DNA from: Closterium sp. NIES-65
Lineage: Eukaryota; Streptophyta; Zygnematophyceae; Desmidiales; Closteriaceae
DNA length: 64,000 nucleotides
Direction of reading: 5' to 3'
NCBI GenBank assembly: GCA_948144175.1
Contig: CANXME010002093.1
Location: 62,001-126,000 of the forward strand
Shown: positions 23,141-34,395 of the stretch, piece after piece
Numbering within the stretch: the first letter of the stretch is position 1
How the letters are laid out: every line of letters begins with the position of its first letter
Position numbers and translations under genes: made by a program
The notes under the pieces: model-generated
What the model was told of the DNA's origin: nothing
Databases searched by the model: none
The model's input: only the letters and a program-made list of their open reading frames with translations

Positions 23141-23394
23141 CCTATGACCAGCTTAGTCGTTCCATTGCACAACGAGCTGACTGGCCGATGAGATGAGTGG
23201 GCAGCTAATTAGGCCTGTGGCTCATCTATGATACGCAAACCAATCGAGCCAGAACGAGCTTGTATGCCTCACCACAATCTGTCAAATCCACATGGAGATG
23301 CCAGTTTGCTGCCAGATGTATGTGGATCTTGCGTTTTACCACCATATTCACATAAAGTAGAAAGCTTTTCATTGCCTTATCCATATGTTCATCC

Positions 23395-24330
23395 CCTATC
23401 CCCCTCCCCACTCACATGCCGCCTCTCCTCTCACACCAGCACTCCTTTCATACCCACCATTCCTCTCATACCCACCACTTCTCTCACACCCCCTTATCCA
23501 CTCTTACCCCCCACCCATACCATTCCCCAACCCCAACTCCTACCGTCACCATCCGGATAGTAGACATATATGTCTTATCTCGTACACGGGCAAAAATGCT
23601 GGGGTTGTCTTGTATTTGGGACGATTTAGGGTGTCTTATAACTATTATAAATAGAGAAAGAACTGTTTAGAAGATACCCCCTCGCTATAAGATTGCCCCT
23701 TACCTCTACAGTGGCTTAACGCGTACACACAAATAGGTGTCTTATCATGAGGCGAGCTTGTTTATAAGAGACACCCGGATAATAGACAACCCCTGTCTAC
23801 TATTCAACACTGTCTACTTACCGGGCAATGACGGTATTATACTCCCCACTCCTCTCATAAACTCCCTCCTTTCGTAAACCCCACTTCTGTCATGCCTCTA
23901 TATTCCTCTCATGCCCCTAAACTCCTACCATACCCCCTCTGTTACTCCTCACTCCTCTTATACCCCCCACTCCTCTCATACCAGCCTCCTCTTGAATCCC
24001 CCACTCCTCACACATCCCCTCTTTTCATAACCTTCACTCCTTTCAAACCTCCACTCCTCTGATAAACCCGGTTCCTCTCATACCCCTCACTCCTCTCATA
24101 CCCACCATACCTCTATGCCCCCCATTCCTCTCATACACCCCACTCACCTCATAACCACCACGATTCTATTACCAGCCATGCCTCTCATATCCCCCTCTCC
24201 ACCCATCTCCCCACTCCTCCCATACCCCCAATTCCTCTCATGTCCCCAACTCCGTTTACACACCCCAATTATGTCATAGACCCCACTCCTCTCATACCCC
24301 CCATTCTTCCCAATCATTTTATTCCAAGTA
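23395..24330. repeat. Degenerate minisatellite, CCACTCCTCTCATACCCC-type
   Basis: Two blocks (about 23395-23545 and 23855-24330) of an imperfect 16-20-bp unit built on CTCCTCTCATACCCC. Between them (23546-23854) is a stretch with GGATAGTAGACA and TGTCTACTATTC words that may be another small TIR element; I could not set its ends. Confidence 0.8.
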
Positions 24331-24905
24331 GTCGCTGTTTCTTATGGTCTTGCTTTCTATGCATGCGCTCCTGCATTGAGCCTTTGGACTCCTGCACCAT
24401 TGTCTCGTCCACTCCCTCCATGCACGATGGATATTTTGGATTAGAACCTGTGCAAGAGCAAGATGCTTGCGCTAGGCTTCTAGTGCTGTTTTGAAATTAT
24501 AAAGCCTGTTCATAAAAAGTGCTACCGTACCGACCATAAGCTTGATAGATATTTGTGCATTGTGCATAGAAAAATGGTGTCTTTGATTAGATCTCCTAGC
24601 CTGATTTGTCACTGACTGTGCTCACACACGTGACATCTTCCAAGCTAACCAATTTGTAACATTTTTGATTAATTACTCTCTATTCTAGATGAAAACACAT
24701 CATTCAAACAAGGCACTGCAGATGGTTGTGAACCATTTTAATTTGGAACAGTGCAAGTTACTTTGTTGTGGAATGGATGGAGCACGCACAGTCCAAGGTT
24801 AATGAAATCTTTATTGATACAATTTGTAGTTTGAACCATAATGTATCCTTGCAGCTTTACTACGAACTCAGCCTTCAACCGCCAAGAAATCATGAACGTA
24901 CCGTA
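24331..24905. other. No gene recognised
   Basis: Mixed-composition DNA without supported coding or repeat structure. Confidence 0.45.
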
Positions 24906-25356
24906 TTCTCGCGGATAAAACACCCCCCTGTAATTGTACACCCCCGGGTAGCTAATACGGGGTGGGTGTTATATCCGACCCTGTTAGTACTATACCCCTC
25001 TTTTTGGGGTGATTCTCTATAACACCCCCCTATTCTTATAGATTCCTATTATCGCTGTTATCGAGTCCGATTCCTTATGGGTGGATATCGCGAAAATCAC
25101 TGCATGTACTTTCACTTAGAATCAACCGAGATATCCTTCCTCCCACAATCTCGCTGTCGCCACGCTGGTGAATCCCAAAATCTCGCTGTCGCCACGCTGG
25201 CGAATCTTCCACTGCAAGTGGTCCAAGAGGTGAAGTGGCCCACAATATCCTCATACTCGATTTTGCGGCATTGATCAACAATCTTGAAATGAAGTCAGAC
25301 CCCTGATTTTGTTTCACATCTTTTCATAATACCCTAGGGTGTTTTATCCGGGAGAA
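24906..25356. mobile_element. TIR element with TA target duplication, 451 bp
   Basis: Left end TTCTCGCGGATAAAACACCC and right end GGGTGTTTTATCCGGGAGAA form a 20-bp TIR with one mismatch, flanked by TA on both sides (24904-24905, 25357-25358). No transposase. A TA duplication points to Tc1/mariner-type mobilisation, but the TIR is not one I can assign. Confidence 0.72.
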
Positions 25357-25674
25357 TATAGTATGTTTTTCATGGCAGGAAAAAAGGCAGCGAGGTGAGG
25401 AATCTGAATGCTAAGAAGTAGGGCACACTTTCTAATAATGTACCTAACCTCTCGTGAGAGCCAGATCAGCATCGAGAGTCCCCTGCTCATTGTTCTGGGT
25501 GCCAATCTTGGCCTTGTGGCTGCTAAATATGGCTTGTTGGGGATAAAGCGCAAATGGTACGTAGGTCAGTTGGTTGCTGACGGTAGGGTGGGGGAGGACA
25601 AAGGGTTGTGTGGGAGATTGTGGGTATCTCGTGTTTGTGGAAGGCATGGCCCTGCATCATACCTGCACCCACGA

Positions 25675-25950
25675 CTGGCCTCAGACTGACATGAGGCTGA
25701 CATGAGACTGACCAGAAACTGACCAAAAGACTGACCCGTGTTTGACCTTAGACTGACCTGAATTTGACCTAAGACCAACCTGAAACTGGTACGAGACTGA
25801 CCTGAAATTGACCTGAAATTGACCTGAGTTTGACCTGAGAGTGATCTGAGAGTGACCTGAGAGTGGCCTGAAAGTGATATGAGACTCTCACTATGAGAGT
25901 TTCTAGAGCGATCTGATTGTGACCTGGAAGTGACCTACGACTGACACATA
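25675..25950. repeat. ~12-bp minisatellite, TGACCTGAGAC-type
   Basis: More than 20 imperfect units such as GACTGACCTGAAATTGACC. It abuts the presumed 5' LTR start of the Copia element at 25958. Confidence 0.85.
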
Positions 25951-25957
25951 ACCTTCT

Positions 25958-26728
25958 TGTTGGATGCACGTCATTCTGAGTGCATGTCATCCTAACTTCC
26001 TGCCGAGTGCTCGTGCTATTTGTGCTTGCATGATTTGCATGAGCGTATGTCATTGTGCATGGCTATTGGATATTATCATCTCTGTGTTTTTCTCCAAGTC
26101 TAAATGCTTGATCATGCAAGAGAAATCCAGAGCTTTCAAACGACACCAAGATCGTCTTATTCCGACCAAGATCGCCCAAGTTACAAGATTTCCAAGATTT
26201 GGATTTCTTATTACCTTTTGGGGTTATATCTAATTTGGGAGATTACTTGGGACATGACTATAAAAGGATCTTTGGTTGGGTGGTTAGGAAGCCAACTTTG
26301 ACTTTTGGATTGGCGTGGCTAGAAGTTTCTAGCATGGGTTGCAAATGTTGCAACACCTAGGCAAAATTCAACTAGATTGGATTTTGCATGTGACACCTCA
26401 AGGACCTCATGATGAGGGTTGCATCCTTGCTGCTAGGAAGGTTCTTACCATCCTTCCCTAGCTCTTGGAGAACCCCTTCCTTATCATGGTTCTCTTGGAG
26501 GTTCCCAACTCCAACTTCCTATGCCTTAATGTTTGTACTTCCTCCACCATTTTAGTCATGCGGCTGCTAGACGTTTTTACTTGGTTCTCAATCTATAGAC
26601 CATCTTAATGACTGATTCAACTTGGAGATGGTAGCTAAGTCCAAGGCGCAACTTCCTACCGAGCGGATTTGTGTTTAGTCGAGAATTGAGTTCGTCGTAA
26701 GCTCTCAAAGTGATGGATTCGAACAACA
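25958..26728 (+). repeat. Candidate 5' LTR (771 bp)
   Basis: Begins TGTTGGATG and ends GAACAACA, giving the expected TGTTG...CAACA ends, followed two bases later by the PBS. A TATA box (TATAAAAG) at about 26259 fits an LTR promoter. The left boundary is inferred because there is no second LTR for comparison. Confidence 0.6.
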
Positions 26729-26730
26729 AG

Positions 26731-26742
26731 TGGTATCAGAGC
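26731..26742 (+). promoter_or_regulatory. Primer-binding site (tRNA-iMet)
   Basis: TGGTATCAGAGC, two bases after the candidate LTR end. Confidence 0.9.
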
Positions 26743-26989
26743 GGGTAGTCGACTTTGAGACGACGAATCGTCGTCAATTCTCAACGAATATTGTCGAGTA
26801 AGACCATTTTCTAGTAGCTCTGCTTGCGAACGTTCGTTTGGTGGTCGAAACGCGTTCTAATTCGAAGTATTCAGTCTGCGACGGCAATTTTCGTAGAATC
26901 AAAATTTATGGCAAAATTCTCTCCAAACGATTTCTCAAGTTTCCACCGTTCATAAGGCCTCAATATGGTTGGTAGGTGCAAGTGGCGTG

Positions 26990-28291
26990 ATGGATCAAAG
27001 TAGAGAGGCTGGAGAACTGGGGGGAGTTGCTGGTGGAGGAGTGGGGACTCACCAACCAGCCAACCCTACGCTACCTACTTCTTCTACACCATCTCCTACT
27101 ACCGTGGATCTTGTGAAAGCTTTCTCTATTGAGAAATTCATGGGGGAGGACTACGAGCACTGGAGTTTCCGCATGAAGCTGATGTATACCCAATACAAGC
27201 TATTGGATTTGGTGGAGGGAAAGGAGAAGATGCCGGAGGCCGCGGAGCTGAAAAGAGCGTGGATGAAGCGATCGTTAGAAGCGTACATGCTCATGGTGCA
27301 AGCGGTGGACGGACGACAACTTGACCACATCAAGGACCTCTTGGGTGATCCAGAGTGTGGCTTCAAGGCTTGGAGGAAGCTTCTGGATGTGCACTCACCG
27401 ACACATGCTACCGGCATCGTGCTACTCGCGCGGCGGCTGTGCGACATCAAGTTCGCTGATGGAGAGCCGATGCAACCGGTGTTGGATGAGATGCGCGACA
27501 TCTTCACGAAGCTCCAAGGAGGCGGTGTGGTGTACCCGGAGCTCGTGCAATGGAGCGTGGATTACATTCGCGCGCGCATCCTAGAGGAGGACCTGCGGCG
27601 GCGGAGTGTGGAGCGCTCGGAGGAGGGGGCTGGCTATGGAGTTGGAGGTGGAAAGAGCGGCTTCAGGAAGAAGTGGAAGGGCAAGAACAAAGATAATCCT
27701 AAGGAGGATGGCGGCGGGGGTCAAGGGGAGGTGTGCTTCTACTGCAAGAAGCGCGGACATCGTTGGCGGAAGTGCTACCAACGACCCAAGGATTGGACCC
27801 CGCCTTCATCAAGCAACCAGCGTGGTGGCACGAGGAGTGGGGGAGTCATGGGAGCTAGTGGAGAGGAGAAGGATGAGGAGAAAGGCGGCAAATCTGAGGA
27901 GCGGAAAGCTGCGTTCTTCTTCTTCGTGAACAAAGGCGCAACCGACCACGCTATGGCTGCCAAGGTTCTCCTACACCCCCTCACCCATTGGGTGATTGAC
28001 TCCGGGAGCTCTTGGCACATGACTCCTCGTGCGGACCTACTTGATGAGATTCAGCCCGCACCCATCTCTACAGTTACATCTGCGATGGGCGCCAAGGCCA
28101 AGGTCATGGGCATGGGATGCGCCAAGTTCATGGGAGCGGATGGAGAGCTCGTGGGGCTTAAGAGCGTGCTGTGGGTGCCGGACTTGTGCGCGAACCGGAT
28201 TTCTACCGGCCGGTTGGGAGATGCGGGTGTGAACACCGAGACGATTGGCTCGGAGCGCTATCGTGCCTACAACGATGAGCGTCTCATTTAG
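26990..28291 (+). pseudogene. Gag and protease of the second Copia family
   Basis: I prefer the ATG at 26990 (MDQSREAGE). Gag core: FSIEKFMGEDYEHW, a UBN2/DUF4219-like start. A canonical zinc knuckle CFYCKKRGHRWRKC (CX2CX4HX4C) lies near 27734-27775. The protease motif WVIDSGSSWHMT is near 28000. The frame meets TAG at 28289-28291 and continues open beyond it until a frameshift near 28470-28500. Confidence 0.9.
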
Positions 28292-29707
28292 GACATGCAG
28301 TGGAAGGGAGATGTCCACAAGCGAATGTGGCAGATCCCGGTCCTCCCTTGGCGGAAATTGGGCAAGGCGGCAGTGGCAGCATCTATGGAGAAGAGCGTCA
28401 CCGAGGAGGAGCAGCAAGGTGTGCAAGGAGAGGAGCTGATTGGAGGAAGCACGGCGGTGAAAGCGTCGCTACCTCGGACCAAGCGGATTGGGAGACTTGG
28501 CATCGGCGGCTCGCACACGTGGCTGTTTCTACATTGGAGGTGATGCAAAAAGAGAAGTGCGTGCATGGGCTGCAACTGCAAGGAGATGGCCGTCACTATG
28601 GCAGCCGCGAAGCGTGCATGCAGAACAAGTTTGCGCGGTTCCCGTCTCCACGTGCGGAGGGATCAGCGAAGGCACCATTGGAGGTGGTGCACATGGACCT
28701 GGTGGGTCCTATGAGAACTGAGGGGACTGGGGGAGTGCTGTACTTCCTCACCATGGTGAACGAATGGAGCCGTTTCACGTGGGCACGTCCCTTGTCCAAG
28801 AAAAGCGATGCTGCAGCGGCAATCAAGGAGGATTGGTTGCCGATGGTGGAGCGGCAAGCGATGTGGCTGGTGAAGGTGCTGAGGAGTGACCGAGGTGGAG
28901 AGTTCCTTGTAGCGGAATTCACCAAGTTCCTCAAGAGAAATGGCATCCGACATCAGCTGACTTGTCCTGGAACACCGCAGCAGAACGGCATTGCTGAGCG
29001 TGCCAACCGGACCATTGGCGAGTCGGCTAAGACCTTGTTGAGGGCTGCTGGGATGCCCTACAAGTTCTGGCCTGATGCCGTTCGCCATGTCATCACGGTC
29101 AAGAACAGGGTCTTGACTCATGTTGGCGACAAGCATTGCGTGCCGTACGAGCGTTGGCTTGGGAAGAAGCCATCTATTGACATGCTGCGTGTGTGGGGCT
29201 GCATGGGGCTTGTGATGGTGCCTAAGGAGCAAAGGCACAAGCTGGAAGTTGCTGCTATGTGGGTTGTCCATCTTGGGATGGCTCCTGACTCGAAGGGGTG
29301 GCTGATATGGGACCCCAAAAGCAAGAAGTGGCTGGTCAGCCGTGACGTCAAGTTAGTGGAGGACGTCATGTACAAGGACTGGCAGCAGTGGCAGCAGGTG
29401 CATATTGGCTTGCGTCTGCAGGAGATTGAGCGGTCTGCAGCGGAGGAGGTTCAGCTGCACCTTGAGGATCTCCCAGGGTCAGAGCTGACCAGTGACCACA
29501 GTGGCGGTGGTGAGCAGCAAGACGCTGGTCTTGCTGCAGAGGAGGGGTTGGAGGATGAGTCGGCACATGTGGACTCACCATCTCAGCCCGAGCGTGCTGC
29601 AAACACCAAGGTCACCCAGAAGAGTGTGCAGAGAGGAGCTTCACCACATGGGCTGCAGATTGTAACCCGTGAGAAGAGAGTGGCAGCAGCACCCTCAAGG
29701 CTGAAGT
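28292..29707 (+). pseudogene. Integrase of the second Copia family
   Basis: After the stop and frameshift the new frame carries the pre-integrase zinc site (WHRRLAHV), the integrase core start VHMDLVGP, second Asp in RSDRGGEF and Glu in QQNGIAERANR, then the C-terminal region KKPSIDMLRVWGCMG. It reads straight into the H1 MITE at 29708 for another ~110 codons, and about 150 bp of element sequence follow the MITE. Confidence 0.88.
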
Positions 29708-30039
29708 TAGGGATGAGCAAGGTGGCGAACACCTGTTCGGTTCGCCTCGAACGTGTTCGAGGCGAACCGAACAGGTTTTGTTTTTTAGCTCAAATCGTTC
29801 GCCGAACAGTGTTCGATGTTCGCCCGAACACGTTCGTGTTCGGGCCGCTGCTGAAATTTGCCCGCGTCGAACACAAACAGTGTTCGAGATTCGCCCGAAC
29901 ACGCCCCTACAGGCGAACAGCGAACACCTGCTTTTTCCTAAACTGTTCGCCGAACCGAACTCTGTTCGGTTCGGCAAAAGAGGGTGTTCGACAAGGGGCG
30001 AAGACAAACATGTTCGTGTTCGCCCTTTGCTCATCCCTA
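29708..30039. mobile_element. H1 MITE (subfamily a), 332 bp, inside Copia
   Basis: TAGGGATGAGCAAGG ... TTTGCTCATCCCTA with duplication GCTGAAGT at 29700-29707 and 30040-30047. Same sequence as 41076-41407 in the opposite orientation. Confidence 0.94.
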
Positions 30040-30810
30040 GCTGAAGTATAGCCGTTTGTGAGGACCCAAGCAAGGTGCCTTGGCGGTTCAGGCAGATGAG
30101 GGAGAAGATGAGGAGATGGCGTTCTGTTTCTTCACACCCTTGCCTGGAGAACCAGCCACAGTGGAGGAGGCACTGAGTGGACCCCAAAAGGGTGATACAA
30201 AGTAACTCGTGCATCTACCACATTGAGCTCTTGTCTTTTCAATTCCGTATGGGTTTGGCTTCAAGCACGCTCATATCAGGCCATCCCATGGCAGGGCCAT
30301 AATGCAATGAATCAGCAGTGACTCAAACTGTTACTTGATGTAAACAACCGGCAAATGGTGCCTACTGGCAATGACCATCTTGCCTGCCAAATCCGTGTGG
30401 ACACAGCTTAACATGCTTGGCATGGCAGACACAGTACATGACCTCCTTGCAGCAAGTCAGCCATGGCCGGATAGGTAGGAGGGTTGACCTTGGTTCTGCC
30501 GTATTCTCCTTTTTATGAACCTGGGCTGGCTCTTGCCTGACCGCTAAACTTATGTCTCCTTCCCGCACAATTGTTTCTCTAACGTCCGTTACTAGTGCTA
30601 CCCTTGATAGAAAGTATGGGAAAACCATATCGGTTTTCAAACTAGCGAGAGCAAGAGTAGAATCTTGGTCGGTGTGGTTTTTGCCTCCATGGCCAGACAT
30701 GCAAGGATCAAAATTACGGCTACCGTATTATACGGTCCGTATAATACGGTCGTTTTTTACGGCAAGAAATTCAAAAATACGCCGTATTTTTGATAGACTG
30801 TTTTTCTGGT

Positions 30811-30847
<37 letters not shown>

Positions 30848-31036
30848 CCCCGTAGCAATGCTCTGAAAGGTACACACTACATTAGCATAGCATAACAACA
30901 GAACAGATGGTTTCAACACTACTCGACCATTTCCACTACTACCGTACCGTCCACTACTCTTTACTTTACACCTCCTACCCTATCCTATCCTTCTCTATCT
31001 CTCTCTCCTCCTCCAACTTGTAACCTTCTCTCTTCT

Positions 31037-33490
31037 CTACTCATCCTCCTCCTCCTCCTCCTCCTCCTCCTCCTCCTCCTCCTCCTCCTCCTCCTCCTCC
31101 TCCTCCTCCTCCTCCTCCTCATCCGCCTCCTCCTCTTCCTCCCCACTAGACCCGTCACTAATGTCCCAAGGATCCGCGCCATTTTGAGCCTTGGTGGGCA
31201 CGTCCTCCTCCTCCCCTCCACTGCTATCCGCCGCCTCCTCCTCCTCACCCTCTTCCTCTCGCACGGATGTTGCCTTCCTCTTTCCCTTGGTAGGCTTCTT
31301 GGCCTTCCCGTTTCTCTTCCTTTTAGCGGTCTTTGGCCCCTTCTTCTTCTGCTTCCCAATGTTCCCGAATAGGTCCCAATCAATGGTGCATAGCTGCTCA
31401 TTCCCTTCTCCCTCCTCCTCGTCGTCCCCCACTTCCTCTTCCTCTGCTGCTGCCGGTTCCACGGCACTCCCTTGCTGGAGGGTGCCGTTGGCCAGATCGG
31501 CATAAAGCTTCTCCCTCTGCCGTGATTTCCTATCGAAAGCATCCCTGGCCCTCCTGGCGAACGCCACCTCAGTCACGTCCATCATCTTGTTGGCACTGAG
31601 GCGGTTACGGTCCCGCCTCTGCACCCGTGCAATGGCGGACCAGTAGCGTTCGACCTCAGAAGACGTGACTGGCTGTGACAGCACCGTCACAGCCATCCCC
31701 ATGAGCGCTCGCAATCCCCCCCCATACATCAGCCACCACTCTGCCTCCGTCAAGCGCCCACTCGCCACCAACACCGTTGCTGCCCAACGGGCATCGTCGG
31801 ACCCTATCAGCCCCTCTCCTTTATGAAACTGCGTCAACTGCGCCAACAGCAGCGCGCGTTGTGCGACGTCTCCCCCACGGGCCTGGATCACCGCTTCCGC
31901 CCCAAGCCTTACCTCGGGATCGTTCTTCACCTCTTTGCCGTACTGATTGCGCGGGTTCAGAAGCCACCCCATAGCATGGAGTGGATTGTGGAGCTGGGAG
32001 TCCCACCTCCTTGCTATGATAGCCTTGATGGCGGCCAGAAAGGCCGGCTTGTCTTTGGCCGGCAAGAGAGCGGTGCGTTTCAGCATCATTTGGCTGCCCA
32101 TGGGGAGAACCGGAGAGCACGAGGTGAGCACAATTGGCGGGAAGGGTATACAATAGCCAGAACGTGCGGCAATTCATAGCTTACCTGCCGCCTCTGCCGC
32201 ATTGTTTGTCTTCACCGTGGCATCTAGCATGAGGCCATAGATCTGGCCCATGACTAGAGCACGGGTGTCAACCACCCGCAGCACTTCATACACGGGTGTC
32301 ATGAGGCGGAGGACCGCTGTCGCGCACTCCCAAAAGACCTCATCCAAGAGGAGCTGGCGGACAGCTCGACCCTCCTCAGAGCGCGCCACCGCCACCGACT
32401 CCCACTCCTCACTGATGATCATCTCCTTGAGCGCTTTCTTTACTTCCAGGAAGCGGGCAAGCATGATAACTTGCGTGTCGAAGCGTGTTGCACCGGGCCG
32501 CACCAAGGACAAAGTGCTAAACAACTCGTGGAAGAGCGTGACGGCAGACGCGCTTCCCTTGACGATCATAACCACCCTGTGCACCTGGTTGAGCACTCGC
32601 CGCACAGCACGGACCCTCCCGATGTCGTGGAGCATCAGGTCCAGGACGTGCGCCGCACAGTTGTTGAAAAACACTGCAGGAAAACCGTCCCGGAGGATGT
32701 CGGCCGCCCTACGGTTGTTGGACGCATTGTCGATGACCACCTGCACCACCTTCTTGTCTCCAACCTCAGCGATTGAGGTCCGGATGAGGCCGGCTAAGTA
32801 CTCCCCCGTCTTCTTCGCGGTCTTGGAGTCCACGGTCTTCACGATGACAGGCGCCGTGTCATTGTGGGCTATGACACACACGAGCCCACGGCTCTTCATG
32901 CAGGTCCAGCCGTCCACGGAGATGGTGCAGGCGCTAGTGTTCCAACTCTCCTTCAGGGGCCTTACAAGGTCCTCGGTATCCGCTACCAGTTTTTGAAGCA
33001 AAACACCAGAAACCCTGAAGGGGGATGGGAGGGTGTATTGTTTCCCGAAGGCAACAGCCGCATCCACGAAGTTCTGCACGGCTGGCGACTTGGACGTGTG
33101 GAACGCCCAATCGTTATCAGCCACTGCAGCGGCCCATAGGTAGTCCAGTCGAGCGCGTGCAGAGTCATCCACCATGTCGCGGATGTCCCGCTGTCGAGTG
33201 CGGCGAGAGGGCTGGATGTCTAGGGTTGAAGTGGAGCCAAGGGTTGACGGAGTGGTGCTTCCAGAAAGCTCATTAGCCGCTGCTTCCTCGCGAAGTTTGA
33301 TGGCGACTTCGTGGGTGCACGGCGTCACATTCTTATCTTTGTCCTTCGGCGTCCCATAGATGTGCTCTCCTATGCGTGTAGCATTAGCAGTCACGGATTC
33401 GGACCAGTGTACGCATTTCGCCGTTAAGGTGCCGTCTGGTCCCTTAGTCGTTGTAACGTGCTTCCACAGCGGCGATTTCTGCCTCGCCAT
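31037..33490 (-). pseudogene. H2 hAT transposase, DUF659 type, probably damaged
   Basis: I choose the ATG at 33490 (MARQKSPLW) because it aligns with the start of the other H2 copy. BED-like finger at residues ~10-55, but the second Cys is Trp (CVHW versus CLHC in the other copy). DUF659-like core with VDGWTC and VVIDNASNN, followed by NCAAHVLDLMLHD; C-terminal hAT motif TSSEVERYW and QRRDRNRL. Exon 1 is 33490-32185 (1306 nt, the same length as in the other copy) with donor GTAAGC. The only acceptor I see (32094) leads to a stop at once, consistent with a small deletion at the start of exon 2. The C-terminus is a basic tract followed by about 30 Glu. Confidence 0.85.
31040..31122. repeat. (CTC)n microsatellite coding poly-Glu in the transposase
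   Basis: About 27 CTC units, read as GAG on the minus strand, form the C-terminal acidic tail of the H2 transposase. The other H2 copy has a shorter interrupted acidic tail. Confidence 0.9.
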
Positions 33491-34395
33491 GGCGTACGTC
33501 CTGACTGGCACGAACCCTAGTGGAGCACCCTGAAGACTAAACTAGAGCAGAACTATGCTCAGAATATGATTAGGAGTGGCTAAACCGAGCTCCTAAGTAC
33601 CTCGTTGTGGAAGGTGGGTGTGTTGTGTCGAGTGGGTTTTTGAAAAGGTTGAGCTCACGGGATGTATTCTGATTGGTTAGATTGGTTTCGCATCGCGACT
33701 TTTGGATGTGTCGCGACTGCGAGCGAACCAAACCTTCGCCGTGCGAAAATGTTTAACGAAAATCACGAAACGTGGGGTCGAATGGGTACCGTTCGCCACA
33801 TGTTAGAATGTCGCGCCTCGGGAAATTGTACACGTTCCGCTTTGGCGACTCATGCCAACGAGTTGGCGAAACACGTAAACTCGAAATTGGCCTCGCCAAA
33901 TGCCCAAATGTCGCGACGCGAAAGAGTCGTGACATTCGCGACGCAGGAAAAAAACACATTCGTGTGTACGGTTGTGAGACAAAAGCACGGTTGGGAGAAA
34001 TGTGCGTGTGACACTGTGATTCCTGATATACACAGACCCGGTTTCAATTTTTCGGTCGAATTATACGGTCGTATTTTTGAACCAAACACAAAAAAACTCA
34101 ATCCACCGTATTAAACCGTATTTTACGGTCGTATTATACGATTCCGTATTATACGGTGAAAATTCAATAATACGGTCGTAATTTTGAACCTTGCAGACAT
34201 GACACCGGTATGGGGCCGGCAGGGTCTGGGTTGGATAATATTCCTGCCTTGCTATGACCCGTCCACTTGAGTTGGGCCAGGCTTGGTCTGGTTTTACTTG
34301 AAAGTACTCCACTTAAAGCTAGTGTCGGTGACCGCAATCTTCCAAAGCTGAAGCTTGAGACCACAGCTTTCTACCGTACATGAAGGGACTAAAAT

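Larger units (their letters stand above)
21690..23310. repeat. Duplicated host segment C (pairs with 42365-43670)
   Basis: Highly similar over about 1.3 kb to segment D, from GAGGTACCTACTAGG through the LRR exon to the Gln/Asn-rich-looking downstream DNA. C carries an H1 MITE at 22809 that D lacks. No other gene is seen. Confidence 0.87.
25958..30204 (+). mobile_element. Second Copia family, 3'-truncated copy
   Basis: LTR candidate, PBS, Gag, protease and integrase in order, then the element breaks off just after TVEEALSGP, the start of RT, and host segment B follows at about 30216. RT, RNase H and 3' LTR are missing. Internal damage: TAG at 28289, a frameshift at about 28470-28500 and an H1 MITE at 29708. 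No 5-bp duplication can be tested because the right end is gone. Confidence 0.85.
30702..34193 (-). mobile_element. H2 hAT transposon, copy 1 (3492 bp)
   Basis: Ends CAAGGATCAAAATTACGG and CGTAATTTTGAACCTTG; perfect 8-bp duplication CAGACATG at 30694-30701 and 34194-34201. Subterminal regions repeat TACGGTCGTATT and CCGTATTATACGG words. Transposase on the minus strand. A T(36) homopolymer (about 30812-30847) lies near the left end. Confidence 0.94.

Noticed and set aside
23546-23854. Possible small TIR element (GGATAGTAGACA ... TGTCTACTATTC)
   Set aside because: Inverted words are present but I could not define ends or a target duplication.
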